Below, one piece after another: positions 8,844 through 16,492 of a DNA stretch of 39,003 nt. Positions within the stretch are counted from its first letter, which is position 1; each line of letters starts with the position of its first letter. The translations under genes and the position numbers were made by a program. The stretch comes from Prevotellaceae bacterium (GTDB taxonomy: Bacteria; Bacteroidota; Bacteroidia; Bacteroidales; Bacteroidaceae): contig JAQXXT010000021.1 of NCBI GenBank assembly GCA_029226205.1, forward strand, positions 1 to 39,003, in the 5' to 3' direction. The notes beneath the pieces are model-generated. The model was not told the origin of the DNA, did no database searches, and saw only the letters and a program-made list of their open reading frames with translations.

Positions 8844-10513
8844 CCTATCTGCCCAATGAGAACAAGACCGTCAGCGTCGACGGACACGCCGGTTATACCG
8901 ATCTCTCCGACTTCTGGTTCGTTGGTGAGGGCCTGCCTCTGCATACGTGGTATATGCCGAAGTATGCCGGTCCCGACAGTGAGGGCCGTTCCACCTGGTA
9001 TGTCCGTAATGCCGACGGTACGGAGACGACGACAACATCCTATTCGCAGGCCTCCTATTATAACTGCGGCGATGCCAACCCGAAAGTCTATGGCGGTTTC
9101 GGTACGTCGCTGACGGCTTACGGCTTCGACCTCACGGCCAGCTTCATCTATTCCATCGGCGGTAAGGCCCTCGACAGTGGTTATGCCACGCTGATGTCCT
9201 CACCCTATGCCGCCGCCGAGCGTCATAACCTCCATAAGGATCTTTGGAATGCGTGGTCGGAGGAAAACACGACGAGTGATATTCCTCGTTTCCAGTATGG
9301 TGATACGTCCAACGGCTACACCTCCAGCCGCTTCCTGACGAATGCCAGTTATCTGACGTTCAAGAATATCAGTCTCGGCTACACGTTGCCGCGAGACTGG
9401 ATCAAGAACCTCGGCCTCACCAGCGTACGTATCTACTGTACCTGTGATAATGTCTACTACTGGACGAACAATCCGCGTGTGCCCTTCTATGTCATGGACC
9501 GTTTCATTCTCACGGATCTTAACCGCGCTGAGCGTTTCCTCAACGGTTATACCCGTGATAATGAGACCACGGCCAACGAGGCTGATGACTCACTGAAAAT
9601 CTATGATCAACTCGGTATTACCACGGCGACACAGTGTTTCGCCAATGCGGCTAAGTATGCCCGTATGGCCATCAACCAAGGCTATACGCCGATGTCGAAG
9701 ACCGACTGGTACAACGAGATCACAGGCTTCAATACCGTCAACAAGTCGTGGATGTGGGCCATGAAGATCGGCACGGATGATATCGACGATGACGACTGGG
9801 CCTGGAAGAGTTTCGTATCTTATATGTCCAACGAGACCGAGTTCGGTATTGCCGGCATGCAGAGTGATGAGGCCTACCGTGAGATTGACCGTTCACTGTA
9901 TGAGAAGATGAATGCCTCCGACTGGCGCCGTTATACGTGGGTGGCCCCCGGGGATGCCGGACAGGCTGACAGCGTGGGACATTACAGCACGCTGCTCACC
10001 GCTTCCAACTTCGCCAATCTCCCCGCTTATGCCGGACTGAAATATAAGCCCGCCGGTGGCAACATGACCGACTATAAGTCAGGCAGTGCCGTGTCCATTC
10101 CTTTGATGCGTGTGGAGGAGATGTATCTCATCGAGGCCGAGGCCACCGCGTTTACAGAAGGCTTGAAGGCCGGACAGAAACTCCTGGAGAATTTCATGAA
10201 TACCTATCGTTGTACGACGACCGCCGCCAATCCCACGCCGTTCAAGTGCACGTCCACGAGCGTATGGGATTTCGAGGATGAGGTGATCCGTCAGAAAGAG
10301 ATTGAGTTCTGGGGCGAGGGCGTGGTCTATTATGACCTCAAGCGCCTGCGCAAGGGCTTCAGTACGGAGTATGACGGTTCCAACACCTATACTTATTACC
10401 AGCAGAGCGTGGCCAACGGCTATGTTGCTCCGGCGATGAATGTCTGTATCCCGAACTATGAGGTGCAGAACAACAAAGGTATTGTCAACAATCCTGATCC
10501 GCAGGGCGAATAA
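8840..10513 (+). pseudogene. Chimera: SusC C-terminus fused in frame to SusD C-terminal half
   Basis: The first 209 residues are the last barrel strands of SusC (GEGLPLHTWYMPKYAG, LTFKNISLGYTLP, VRIYCTCDNVYYWT). At about 9466 the reading frame passes directly into the middle of a SusD/RagB lipoprotein (NNPRVPFYVMDRFILTDLNR, MRVEEMYLIEAEA, EFWGEGVVYYDLKRLRKG). The normal SusC ending, the intergenic region, and the SusD signal peptide, lipobox and N-terminal TPR region are all absent, so neither protein can be complete. Homology to SusC starts slightly upstream at about 8804. The fusion is in frame and could be translated, but a working transporter is unlikely. Either genomic decay or a collapse during assembly between related loci could explain it. 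Confidence 0.85.
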
Positions 10514-10543
10514 CGGTCAGAGAGAATCAAAAAGAATGGTCCT

Positions 10544-11419
10544 ATGAAGAAATATTTGTATATGATAACCCTGTTGATGGCCATGGTCCTCGCAGGGTGC
10601 TCGGATGATGACAGCTATGAGGCTGCGGAGGCGCTGAAGAGCGACTGCCAGCAGGTACACTTCTCAGCCGATAACACGACGAAGTCGTTGCTCTATGGCT
10701 CCGATGCCTCGAAGACGTTGAAATATAAGGTTGTAAGAAATACGAAGAACGGAACGCTGACCGTTCCCGTAGCCCTCACGAAGGCGACGGCAGGCGTGAC
10801 GGCAGCGCCGTCGGTGACGTTCAGCGATGGTGACTCCGTGGCCTACGCCATCGTCAACCTCCCCGATACGGCGAAAGAGGGCGACAGCTTCGCCTACACG
10901 CTGACGCTCTCCGGCGACGAGGTCGATCCTTACTCCACGCTTCTCGACGGCGGCATCTCTTACACGGCCTCCGCCGTCTATCCCACAGCCGTGAATATCC
11001 AGTTCTATTATCTCTATTCCGATTATACGAACTATACGGACTATTGGACGGACAAGGCCTATGACCTCGGTGGCGGTGAGTATCAGATTCCTGATTTTGC
11101 CGGCAGTGGTCATCCGCTTATCATCCATGCCGACGGCAGCAAGGGCATTGCTTATCCCGAGTTGGCCGAAGAGAACAAGGATAACGCATACGATCTCTAT
11201 TCTGACGACTATGGATCGTATATCGGTATGCAGTTCAGCCTCTATCCCTGGGGTGCCGATGGCATGTCGCTCTCATACGTCTATCTCCTCGTCAGCCAGA
11301 CTTCCGGCTATTCCGGCTACGACAGCAGTACGAAGACCGGGTGGATGTACGTCTACTATATGCAGACGTCAACGGGCAAGGAGGACTACTGGGGCTCACT
11401 GAACTTCACGATCAAGTAA
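10544..11419 (+). CDS. Surface lipoprotein of the SusC/SusD locus
   Basis: A 291-residue lipoprotein. The signal peptide ends in the lipobox LAGC (Cys19), and the next residues, SDDD, fit the Bacteroidetes signal that sends lipoproteins to the cell surface. The rest is beta-rich and Tyr/Asp-rich. An N-terminal segment (about 35-150, with VPVALTKATAGVTAAPSVTF) resembles an Ig-like/DUF4843 fold, followed by a C-terminal domain. It lies 30 bp after the SusD remnant and is probably co-transcribed. Its position is that of SusE/SusF-like or other accessory binding proteins, so it may bind the substrate once imported by the SusC/D pair. I do not recognise the ligand, and no enzyme motif is visible. 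Unlike its neighbours it appears intact. Confidence 0.82.
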   Translation: MKKYLYMITLLMAMVLAGCSDDDSYEAAEALKSDCQQVHFSADNTTKSLLYGSDASKTLKYKVVRNTKNGTLTVPVALTKATAGVTAAPSVTFSDGDSVAYAIVNLPDTAKEGDSFAYTLTLSGDEVDPYSTLLDGGISYTASAVYPTAVNIQFYYLYSDYTNYTDYWTDKAYDLGGGEYQIPDFAGSGHPLIIHADGSKGIAYPELAEENKDNAYDLYSDDYGSYIGMQFSLYPWGADGMSLSYVYLLVSQTSGYSGYDSSTKTGWMYVYYMQTSTGKEDYWGSLNFTIK

Positions 11420-11451
11420 TCCTCTTCCCGCGGATTCTCTCCGTGAGATAA

Positions 11452-11544
11452 AAACTGTGCAGAGGCCTTGCACACTTTGTGCAAAGCCTCTGCACACTTT
11501 GTGCAAGGGGTCTGCACACTTTGTGCATGCCCCTTGCACAGTTT
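11452..11544. repeat. 93-nt cloverleaf-forming 22-bp repeat; possible bidirectional terminator
   Basis: The core TGCACACTTTGTGCA recurs every 22 bp (11469, 11491, 11513, with partial units at each end). The outer arms AAACTGTGC (11452-11460) and GCACAGTTT (11536-11544) pair. Between them are three abutting hairpins: 11461-11491 (AGAGGC/GCCTCT plus TTGCACA/TGTGCAA), 11492-11504 (GCACA/TGTGC) and 11505-11535 (AAGGGG/CCCCTT plus TGCACA/TGTGCA). The arms add up exactly, leaving no unpaired base at the junction. The element lies between convergent genes, and both outer arms run into T-rich sequence when read outward, so it may terminate both. Confidence 0.85.
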
Positions 11545-11562
11545 GTCTTTTCTATCTCTGGC

Positions 11563-11586
11563 AGGGTGCGGTCCTTGTGGCCGTCC
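11563..11586. repeat. Single inverted copy of the GGACGGCC repeat
   Basis: AGGGTGCGGTCCTTGTGGCC plus GTCC is the reverse complement of the dispersed palindrome with one change. It lies between the cloverleaf and the dinB stop codon. Confidence 0.75.
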
Positions 11587-11613
11587 GCAGACCATAGGTC
11601 GGATGTGCTCCGT

Positions 11614-12702
11614 TTATTCGAAATCGAGCCAGCCCTCATACCATTGTGGCTCGTCGTTGTCTTCCTGTGGATTGGGATTGGAGACGGAGAGACCGAGGAG
11701 ACGGATGGGGTGGTTGGCATCGTAGCTGACCTGGTGAAGGAGTTGCTTGGCCAGTGGAAGGATGTCGTCTTTCCGTCTGAGAACTTTATTGCCGGAGATG
11801 CTGCGCGTGATCTGCGTGAAGTCACCGTATTTGATCTTCAGTGTCAGCGTGCGGCCCTTGAAATCATCGGCATGGATACGGTCTACGAGTTCAAGGACGG
11901 TATGATAAAGTTCAATTATCACTTTTGATGGAATACTGATATCCTCGAAAAACGTTCGCTCGCAGCCCACGGACTTACGGACACGCTCGGTGATGACAGG
12001 GCGGTCATCGATGCCACGGGCGAAATTATAAAAGATATCACCTGATTTCCCAAAGACCTCACGGAGATGGGAGCGTGAGACTTTCCGCAACTGTCCGCCG
12101 GTATAGATGCCCATGCGGTGCATGATTTGCAGCGTCTTCGGCCCAACGCCCCAGAAGTCTTCCACGGGGAGATCAGCGAGAAAGGCCAGTGCCCTGTCGG
12201 GATGGATGACGAAGAGGCCGTCGGGCTTCTGATAGTCAGAGGCGATCTTCGCTAAGAACTTATTGTAAGAGACGCCGGCAGAGGCCGTGAGATGGAGTTT
12301 CTCCTTGATCTCCTCCTTGATGGCGATGGCGATGTCCTTGGCAAGGGGGATGTCCTTCTTGTTCTCCGTGACATCGAGGAAGGCCTCGTCGATCGACAGC
12401 GGTTCAATGAGGTCCGTGTATTCTTGGAAGATCTTGCGGATCTCGTGCGACACCTCTTCATAATAGCCGTGGCGCACGGGAACGATAATGAGGTCGGGAC
12501 AGCGCCGCTTCGCCGTGGCGATGGGCATGGCGGAGTGGACTCCAAACTTGCGCGCCTCATAGCTCGCCGTGGACACGACACCCCGCTCGCCGTCGAAGCC
12601 GACGGCAATGGCCTTGCCGCGCAGCTCCGGGTTGTCCCGTTGCTCCACGCTGGCAAAGAACGCATCCATATCGATATGTATGATCTTTCTGTTTTGGGTC
12701 AT
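11614..12702 (-). CDS. dinB: DNA polymerase IV (Y family)
   Basis: Error-prone translesion polymerase. The N-terminal palm motif is IIHIDMDAFFASVEQRDNP, with metal-binding Asp11. The second catalytic motif is PLSIDEAFLDVTE at about residues 100-112. The helix-hairpin-helix region WGVGPKTLQIMHRMGI and the little-finger domain follow. I placed the start at 12702 (MTQNRKIIHID), giving 362 aa, the usual DinB length; an in-frame ATG at 12783 would add 27 residues without family resemblance. The C-terminus ends in PQWYEGWLDFE and no clear beta-clamp peptide was identified. No SOS operator could be recognised upstream, where a nested inverted repeat begins within about 80 bp. It is convergent with the surface lipoprotein gene. 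Confidence 0.96.
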   Translation of the reverse strand: MTQNRKIIHIDMDAFFASVEQRDNPELRGKAIAVGFDGERGVVSTASYEARKFGVHSAMPIATAKRRCPDLIIVPVRHGYYEEVSHEIRKIFQEYTDLIEPLSIDEAFLDVTENKKDIPLAKDIAIAIKEEIKEKLHLTASAGVSYNKFLAKIASDYQKPDGLFVIHPDRALAFLADLPVEDFWGVGPKTLQIMHRMGIYTGGQLRKVSRSHLREVFGKSGDIFYNFARGIDDRPVITERVRKSVGCERTFFEDISIPSKVIIELYHTVLELVDRIHADDFKGRTLTLKIKYGDFTQITRSISGNKVLRRKDDILPLAKQLLHQVSYDANHPIRLLGLSVSNPNPQEDNDEPQWYEGWLDFE

Positions 12703-12776
12703 AGAAATTCTTTTCGGTTCCTGCGAGAGGATTTTATGAATTATCTTGGGACTCAGAAATTCTCGTGGTTCAAGCC

Positions 12777-13085
12777 CCATCAATTATCATCAATATTTCA
12801 TCAATATCTATAGTGCTTTTAGTGGCAACGATGAACATCTATGGATGGCTCTGCCATCAATTCAATTATCATCAATATACGGAGCGAGGTACTTGGCTCC
12901 CTCCGTAGGGTGCGGCCCTTGTGGCCGTCCGAACCGGGAGACTGACAACAATTTCACTATTAGGACGGCCACAAGGGCCGCACCCTACGGAGGACCAATT
13001 GATGATAATTGATGCGATGCCTTGGCATCAATTGACGCGTATTGAAGCGCCAATGTATTGATGAAATATTGATGAATATTGATGG
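12777..13085. repeat. Nested inverted-repeat element, 309 bp
   Basis: 30-bp outer arms, CCATCAATTATCATCAAT... and its near reverse complement, lie at 12777-12806 and 13056-13085. Inside, perfect 14-bp arms CAATTATCATCAAT/ATTGATGATAATTG are at 12863-12876 and 12998-13011. At the centre are two GGACGGCC repeats in opposite orientation (12903-12930 and 12963-12990). Short TTGATG/CATCAA motifs fill the rest, and GATGCCTTGGCATC (13015-13028) is another palindrome. No open frame with any resemblance to a protein is present in 12703-13120. Confidence 0.8.
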
Positions 13086-13120
13086 AGACTTTTCGACTAC
13101 GTTAAATATCTAGTGATTCA

Positions 13121-13438
13121 TTAAACTACATAATTCTTTCTCTCATAAATCAGAATTTTATCATGGTTGGCTGATTCGGCAGCAAAAGGCAGAAGGCGAT
13201 CCAATTCTACAAGATCGACATCATGACCCAGGAGTTTTTTCATCTGAATCATCATTCGGGAAATGGTAAACAAAGAAATGCCGGCTGATTCATCATACTG
13301 CACGAGTATATCAATATCACTGTCCGGTCGTTCTTCACCTCGTGAGGAAGAACCAAACAGCCATGCTCTCTTGATGGGTTGACCAGTCAAGTACTGTTGG
13401 ATTTGGGGAATCATCGCCCGGATATTTTCGCTAACCAT
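13121..13438 (-). CDS. MNT-domain nucleotidyltransferase, antitoxin-like
   Basis: A 105-residue minimal nucleotidyltransferase. The active-site motif GSSSRGEERPDSDIDILV is at about residues 29-46, with the Gly-Ser pair and two catalytic Asp (DSDID). A third acidic position is likely in HDVDLVELD. Proteins of this size usually pair with a HEPN-domain partner as an MntA/HepT toxin-antitoxin system, where MntA AMPylates the toxin. Here no HEPN gene follows: the downstream 336 bp is the nested inverted repeat, and the upstream gene is divergent. It is therefore an orphan, either a stand-alone enzyme or the remnant of a pair. The start is supported by a promoter about 20 bp upstream. Confidence 0.85.
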   Translation of the reverse strand: MVSENIRAMIPQIQQYLTGQPIKRAWLFGSSSRGEERPDSDIDILVQYDESAGISLFTISRMMIQMKKLLGHDVDLVELDRLLPFAAESANHDKILIYERKNYVV

Positions 13439-13460
13439 ATATTTACTGATCTTTTATTTG

Positions 13461-13492
13461 CAAATATCGTCTTTTTTTGTGATATGAGCAAA
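13461..13492 (-). promoter_or_regulatory. Candidate promoter of the MNT gene
   Basis: On the minus strand GATATTTG (13461-13468) is one base from TAnnTTTG, and a perfect TTTG (13489-13492) lies 20 nt upstream. It is back to back with the DUF2461 promoter. Confidence 0.5.
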
Positions 13493-13511
13493 TGTTTCTA
13501 AATATTTTTGC

Positions 13512-13519
13512 TAATTTTG
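13512..13519 (+). promoter_or_regulatory. Candidate -7 element of the DUF2461 gene
   Basis: TAATTTTG matches TAnnTTTG 34 bp before the ATG. No good -33 element is visible at the right distance. Confidence 0.5.
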
Positions 13520-13553
13520 CCGGACACTTCAAAAATAAGAAAAACGAAAGACA

Positions 13554-14264
13554 ATGGACATACAACGAATACAAAAATTCCTGCGGGACGTGGCGGCGAA
13601 TAACAACCGCGACTGGTTTCATGCGCATAAAGCGGAATATGATGCCTGTCAGGAGGATTTCCGGCAGGGGATAGACGCTCTCATCGCACAACTGGCGAAG
13701 GTCGATCCCGAAATCAAATACCTTACGGCGAAAGGCTGCTGTTACCGTTTCTATCGCGATATCCGTTTCTCCCAGGACAAGTCACCGTATAAACGGCATT
13801 TCGGTGCCTATATCTGTTCGGCAGGAAAGAAGAGTCTGCGCGGCGGATATTATATCCATGTACAGCCCGGACAGAGCCTCGTCGCTTTCGGCTGCTATTA
13901 CCTCCCGACGAATATCCTCACGAGTTGTCGTAATGAGATCAAGGGAAATATCGAGCACTGGAAAGAGGCCGTGGAGAACGGACAGTTCGTTAAGGCCTTC
14001 GGCTATCCTAATGCCGGCGTGTGGAACGATGACAAGGTTTCCGACAAAGGTTTCGGACTTGCGGCCCTGAAGACAGCGCCGAAAGGTTTCGACAAGAATG
14101 ATCCCGACATCGACTATCTGCGCATGAAAGATTTTATCTGTTGGCAGCGCGTCGATGATGATTTCTTCCAGGGTGATGAATGGATGAAAAAAGTTGTGGG
14201 CCTGGCGAAGATCGCCAAGCCCAGTATGGATATCATCAACTCCGTCGTTGACGATTATATCTGA
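13554..14264 (+). CDS. DUF2461 family protein
   Basis: A 236-residue cytosolic protein of the DUF2461 (TIGR02453) family, whose biochemical role is unknown. Family hallmarks are the N-terminal FLRDVAANNNRDWFHAHKAEYD, given here in part as NNRDWFHAHKAEYD (residues 17-30). The central CYRFYRDIRFSQDKSPYKRH follows at about residues 63-82, then GGYYIHVQPG and the C-terminal region FICWQRVDDDFFQGDEW. Length agrees with the family. It is a single plus-strand gene divergent from the MNT gene and followed by repeats, with no operon partner to suggest a role. Confidence 0.93.
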   Translation: MDIQRIQKFLRDVAANNNRDWFHAHKAEYDACQEDFRQGIDALIAQLAKVDPEIKYLTAKGCCYRFYRDIRFSQDKSPYKRHFGAYICSAGKKSLRGGYYIHVQPGQSLVAFGCYYLPTNILTSCRNEIKGNIEHWKEAVENGQFVKAFGYPNAGVWNDDKVSDKGFGLAALKTAPKGFDKNDPDIDYLRMKDFICWQRVDDDFFQGDEWMKKVVGLAKIAKPSMDIINSVVDDYI

Positions 14265-14267
14265 TAG

Positions 14268-14294
14268 GTAGGGACATGATTTATCATGCTCCGC
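14268..14294. repeat. Copy of the GTAGGGACATGAT repeat family
   Basis: GTAGGGACATGATTTATCAT plus GCTCCGC starts 3 bp after the DUF2461 stop codon. GATTTATC and ATGAT...ATCAT give it partial dyad symmetry. Confidence 0.65.
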
Positions 14295-14315
14295 GAATAT
14301 CCGTTGCTACCGCCC

Positions 14316-14426
14316 CCGTAGGGTGCGGCCCTTGTGGCCGTCCTAATCGCCTCCGTAGGGTGCGGCCCTTGTGGCCGTCCTAACCATAATAATCAATTAG
14401 GACGGCCACAAGGGCCGCCCCTACGG
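14316..14426. repeat. Three GGACGGCC repeats, two inverted and one direct
   Basis: Copies at 14316-14343 and 14353-14380 read on the minus strand 37 bp apart; one at 14400-14426 reads on plus. The head-to-head arrangement could form a long hairpin between the convergent DUF2461 and transporter-fragment genes. Confidence 0.88.
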
Positions 14427-14441
14427 TGGTAGACCATTATA

Positions 14442-14795
14442 TTAGTATATTCCCAGCCAGAAATGGTAAACATAGCTGACGCCGAGGCCGACGATCGTGG
14501 CGGTGACGACATGGATTAATCCCGGTGCCATGAACGAATGGTTGAGCAAGTATTTGCCGATAAGTGTCGTGCCTGACTTATCAAAGTTGACGGTGGCGAT
14601 ATCCGACGGATAATTCGGGATGAAGAAATAACCATAGACCGACGGCATCACACCGAGGAGAATCCACGGTTCGATATGCAGGGAGTAGGCGAGGGGCAGC
14701 ATGCTCACGACGACGGCGCCCTGGGAGTTGATGAGTACGGAGACGGTGAAGAAGGCGAAGGCGATGGACCACGGATATTTCGTGATGATGCCCAT
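14442..14795 (-). pseudogene. C-terminal fragment of anaerobic C4-dicarboxylate transporter (Dcu family)
   Basis: 117 residues resembling only the last quarter of DcuA/DcuB-type fumarate/succinate exchangers, which are usually about 430-450 aa. Recognisable blocks are KYPWSIAFAFFTVSVLINSQ, LGVMPSVYGYFFIPNYPSD and GKYLLNHSFMAPGLIHV, with about three hydrophobic segments. The N-terminal three quarters are absent: the sequence immediately upstream is the end of an intact acyl-CoA ligase, whose stop codon overlaps this ATG by one base (TAATG). It is translatable by coupling but unlikely to transport anything alone. A deletion joining two genes, or an assembly gap, are both possible. Confidence 0.8.
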
Positions 14796-16423
14796 TATAT
14801 CTGGTATAAAAGTCCGTTGCGCAGATCTTCGAGAGCAATCTCTTTCATGCGGACGTGCATCTTCTTTCCCGTCGCGTTGATCGGTAACTGGGCCACGAAA
14901 CGGTAGAGACGCGGACGCTTGAAGTTGGCAATGGCATCGCTGGCCTTACAGTAAGCGTCCAGCTCTTCGGGCGTGAGGGAAGGATCCTTGCGCACGACGT
15001 ATGCCGTGACGAGCTGGCCGCGCATCTTGTCGGGGACCGCCGTGACCATACTGTCTGCGACCTTCGGATGACTGTCGAGGACATCCTCCACTTCCACGGG
15101 ATAGATATTCTCTCCCGAAGAGATAATCATATCATCCTTACGACCGATGATACTGATGAAGCCATTCTCATCCCATGTCGCCAAGTCGTTGGTATAGATG
15201 AAATCCTTATAATATTTAGCCTTTGTCTCAGCGTCGTTGTTGACATAGATGTAAGGAGATTTCGCCGGTGAACAGATGATGACCTCGCCGATCTCGTTAC
15301 CATCCTGGGCTACGAGTTCGTCGGGCTCGGCATGATGATCACTATAAACTTTCACGACACGGACATCATCATCGACACAGGAACTGCCCGCCGTACCGGC
15401 ATTCTCCGGCAGATCAAACGGACGGAGGAACGTGTTCCAGAAGGTCTCCGTCGTACCGTAGCCGTTGAAGATGTTCGGCGTGAGGACTTTTTGATAACGG
15501 ATACACGCGGAGCGCTCCAACGGACTGCCCATGGTGACGATGCCGTGGAGGGTCTCAAGGTTATAGCCTTGCCGCTCTTCCTCATCGGCGAGGCGCTCAA
15601 GGACTGTCGGCACACCGATGATGAACGTGATCTTATAGCGCTCGACATACTGCAGTGTCAGCTTGGCGTCGAACTTATTCATGATGACGAGGCAGGCACC
15701 GGCGTAGAATGTCGGACAGGGACCGGCACAGTGGATACCGCCACGGTGGAACCACGGCGTGGTGTTCATCGTCACGTCACGATAGTTCATCGGGAAATGA
15801 ATCATCACGTCGTGGGCGGAGAGCACCTCGTTGATACTCGTCAATGGTACGGCTTTCGGACGGCCCGTCGTGCCGGAAGTAAAGAGGCGTGTCGTCTCTT
15901 CATAGATATTATAGTCGAGATGGTTCTCCGGCTCTGTCGCCGGCATGTCTATCATGAATTCGGTGAAGTTGAGGATCTTTCCCCGGCTCTCTCCGTCAAT
16001 GATCAACAGGCGCTGCGGCTCGTAACCGGCGAGTTCGATAGCTTTCTCTACGACCTCACGGCGCTTCTCGTCGAAGATAAGATATTTCGGCTGTGACGTC
16101 TTGATCTGCCACGCCAGCTCTCCCGCACTGAGACGGAAACTGACGGGACAGCAGACGGTATGGGTCTTTTGGGCGGCGATATATGTGAAGACGAACTCGG
16201 CACAGTTGGGGAGTTGCAGCATCAATACGTCGCCTTTCTTCAGGTGATCGGCCATGATACGGTTTGCCATACGGTTACAATCGCCGTTGAGCTGTTCATA
16301 AGTCCAAGTCTTGTGTTGCAGAGGGTCGATCATTGCCATGCGGCGCCCATAACGGCGGACGTTGCGCATGAAACCTTCTATCCAAGTGTAATGTCTCTCA
16401 AATATAGTCTTAAAATCTTCCAT
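14795..16423 (-). CDS. AMP-dependent acyl-CoA synthetase/ligase
   Basis: Class I adenylate-forming enzyme that activates a carboxylic acid, probably a fatty acid, to acyl-AMP and then to a CoA thioester. Its 542 aa include the phosphate-binding loop TRLFTSGTTGRPKAVPLT (178-195), the A5-type motif NGYGTTETFWN, the hinge GRKDDMIISSGENIYPVEVE and the C-terminal catalytic lysine in NATGKKMHVRM (Lys520 or 521). No signal peptide or membrane anchor is seen. It lies 69 bp downstream of the HAD gene in the direction of psd-pssA, separated by a large palindrome. The lipid-gene context fits a role in fatty-acid activation, but the acid specificity cannot be read from the sequence. Confidence 0.9.
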   Translation of the reverse strand: MEDFKTIFERHYTWIEGFMRNVRRYGRRMAMIDPLQHKTWTYEQLNGDCNRMANRIMADHLKKGDVLMLQLPNCAEFVFTYIAAQKTHTVCCPVSFRLSAGELAWQIKTSQPKYLIFDEKRREVVEKAIELAGYEPQRLLIIDGESRGKILNFTEFMIDMPATEPENHLDYNIYEETTRLFTSGTTGRPKAVPLTSINEVLSAHDVMIHFPMNYRDVTMNTTPWFHRGGIHCAGPCPTFYAGACLVIMNKFDAKLTLQYVERYKITFIIGVPTVLERLADEEERQGYNLETLHGIVTMGSPLERSACIRYQKVLTPNIFNGYGTTETFWNTFLRPFDLPENAGTAGSSCVDDDVRVVKVYSDHHAEPDELVAQDGNEIGEVIICSPAKSPYIYVNNDAETKAKYYKDFIYTNDLATWDENGFISIIGRKDDMIISSGENIYPVEVEDVLDSHPKVADSMVTAVPDKMRGQLVTAYVVRKDPSLTPEELDAYCKASDAIANFKRPRLYRFVAQLPINATGKKMHVRMKEIALEDLRNGLLYQI

Positions 16424-16434
16424 ACCTTATTATA

Positions 16435-16485
16435 ATAGCTCTCTATAGAAATCTATAGCTCACTATAGATTCTATAGCGAGCTAT
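16435..16485. repeat. 51-bp near-perfect palindrome of CTATAG units
   Basis: ATAGCTC at 16435-16441 pairs with GAGCTAT at 16479-16485. Inside, CTATAGAAATCTATAG pairs with CTATAGATTCTATAG around a CTCA loop, with one bulged A and one flanking mismatch. It fills most of the 69-bp gap between the HAD phosphatase and acyl-CoA ligase genes. It may separate their expression or be an inserted element. Confidence 0.8.
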
Positions 16486-16492
16486 GCATGAT

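Noticed and set aside
11386..11595. Cys-rich peptide frame through the cloverleaf
   Set aside because: CTKCA-type repeats come from the 22-bp palindromic DNA; it overlaps the lipoprotein and dinB ends.
12703..12783. 27-residue N-terminal extension of DinB
   Set aside because: The extension has no family resemblance; MTQNRKIIHID at 12702 gives the expected length.
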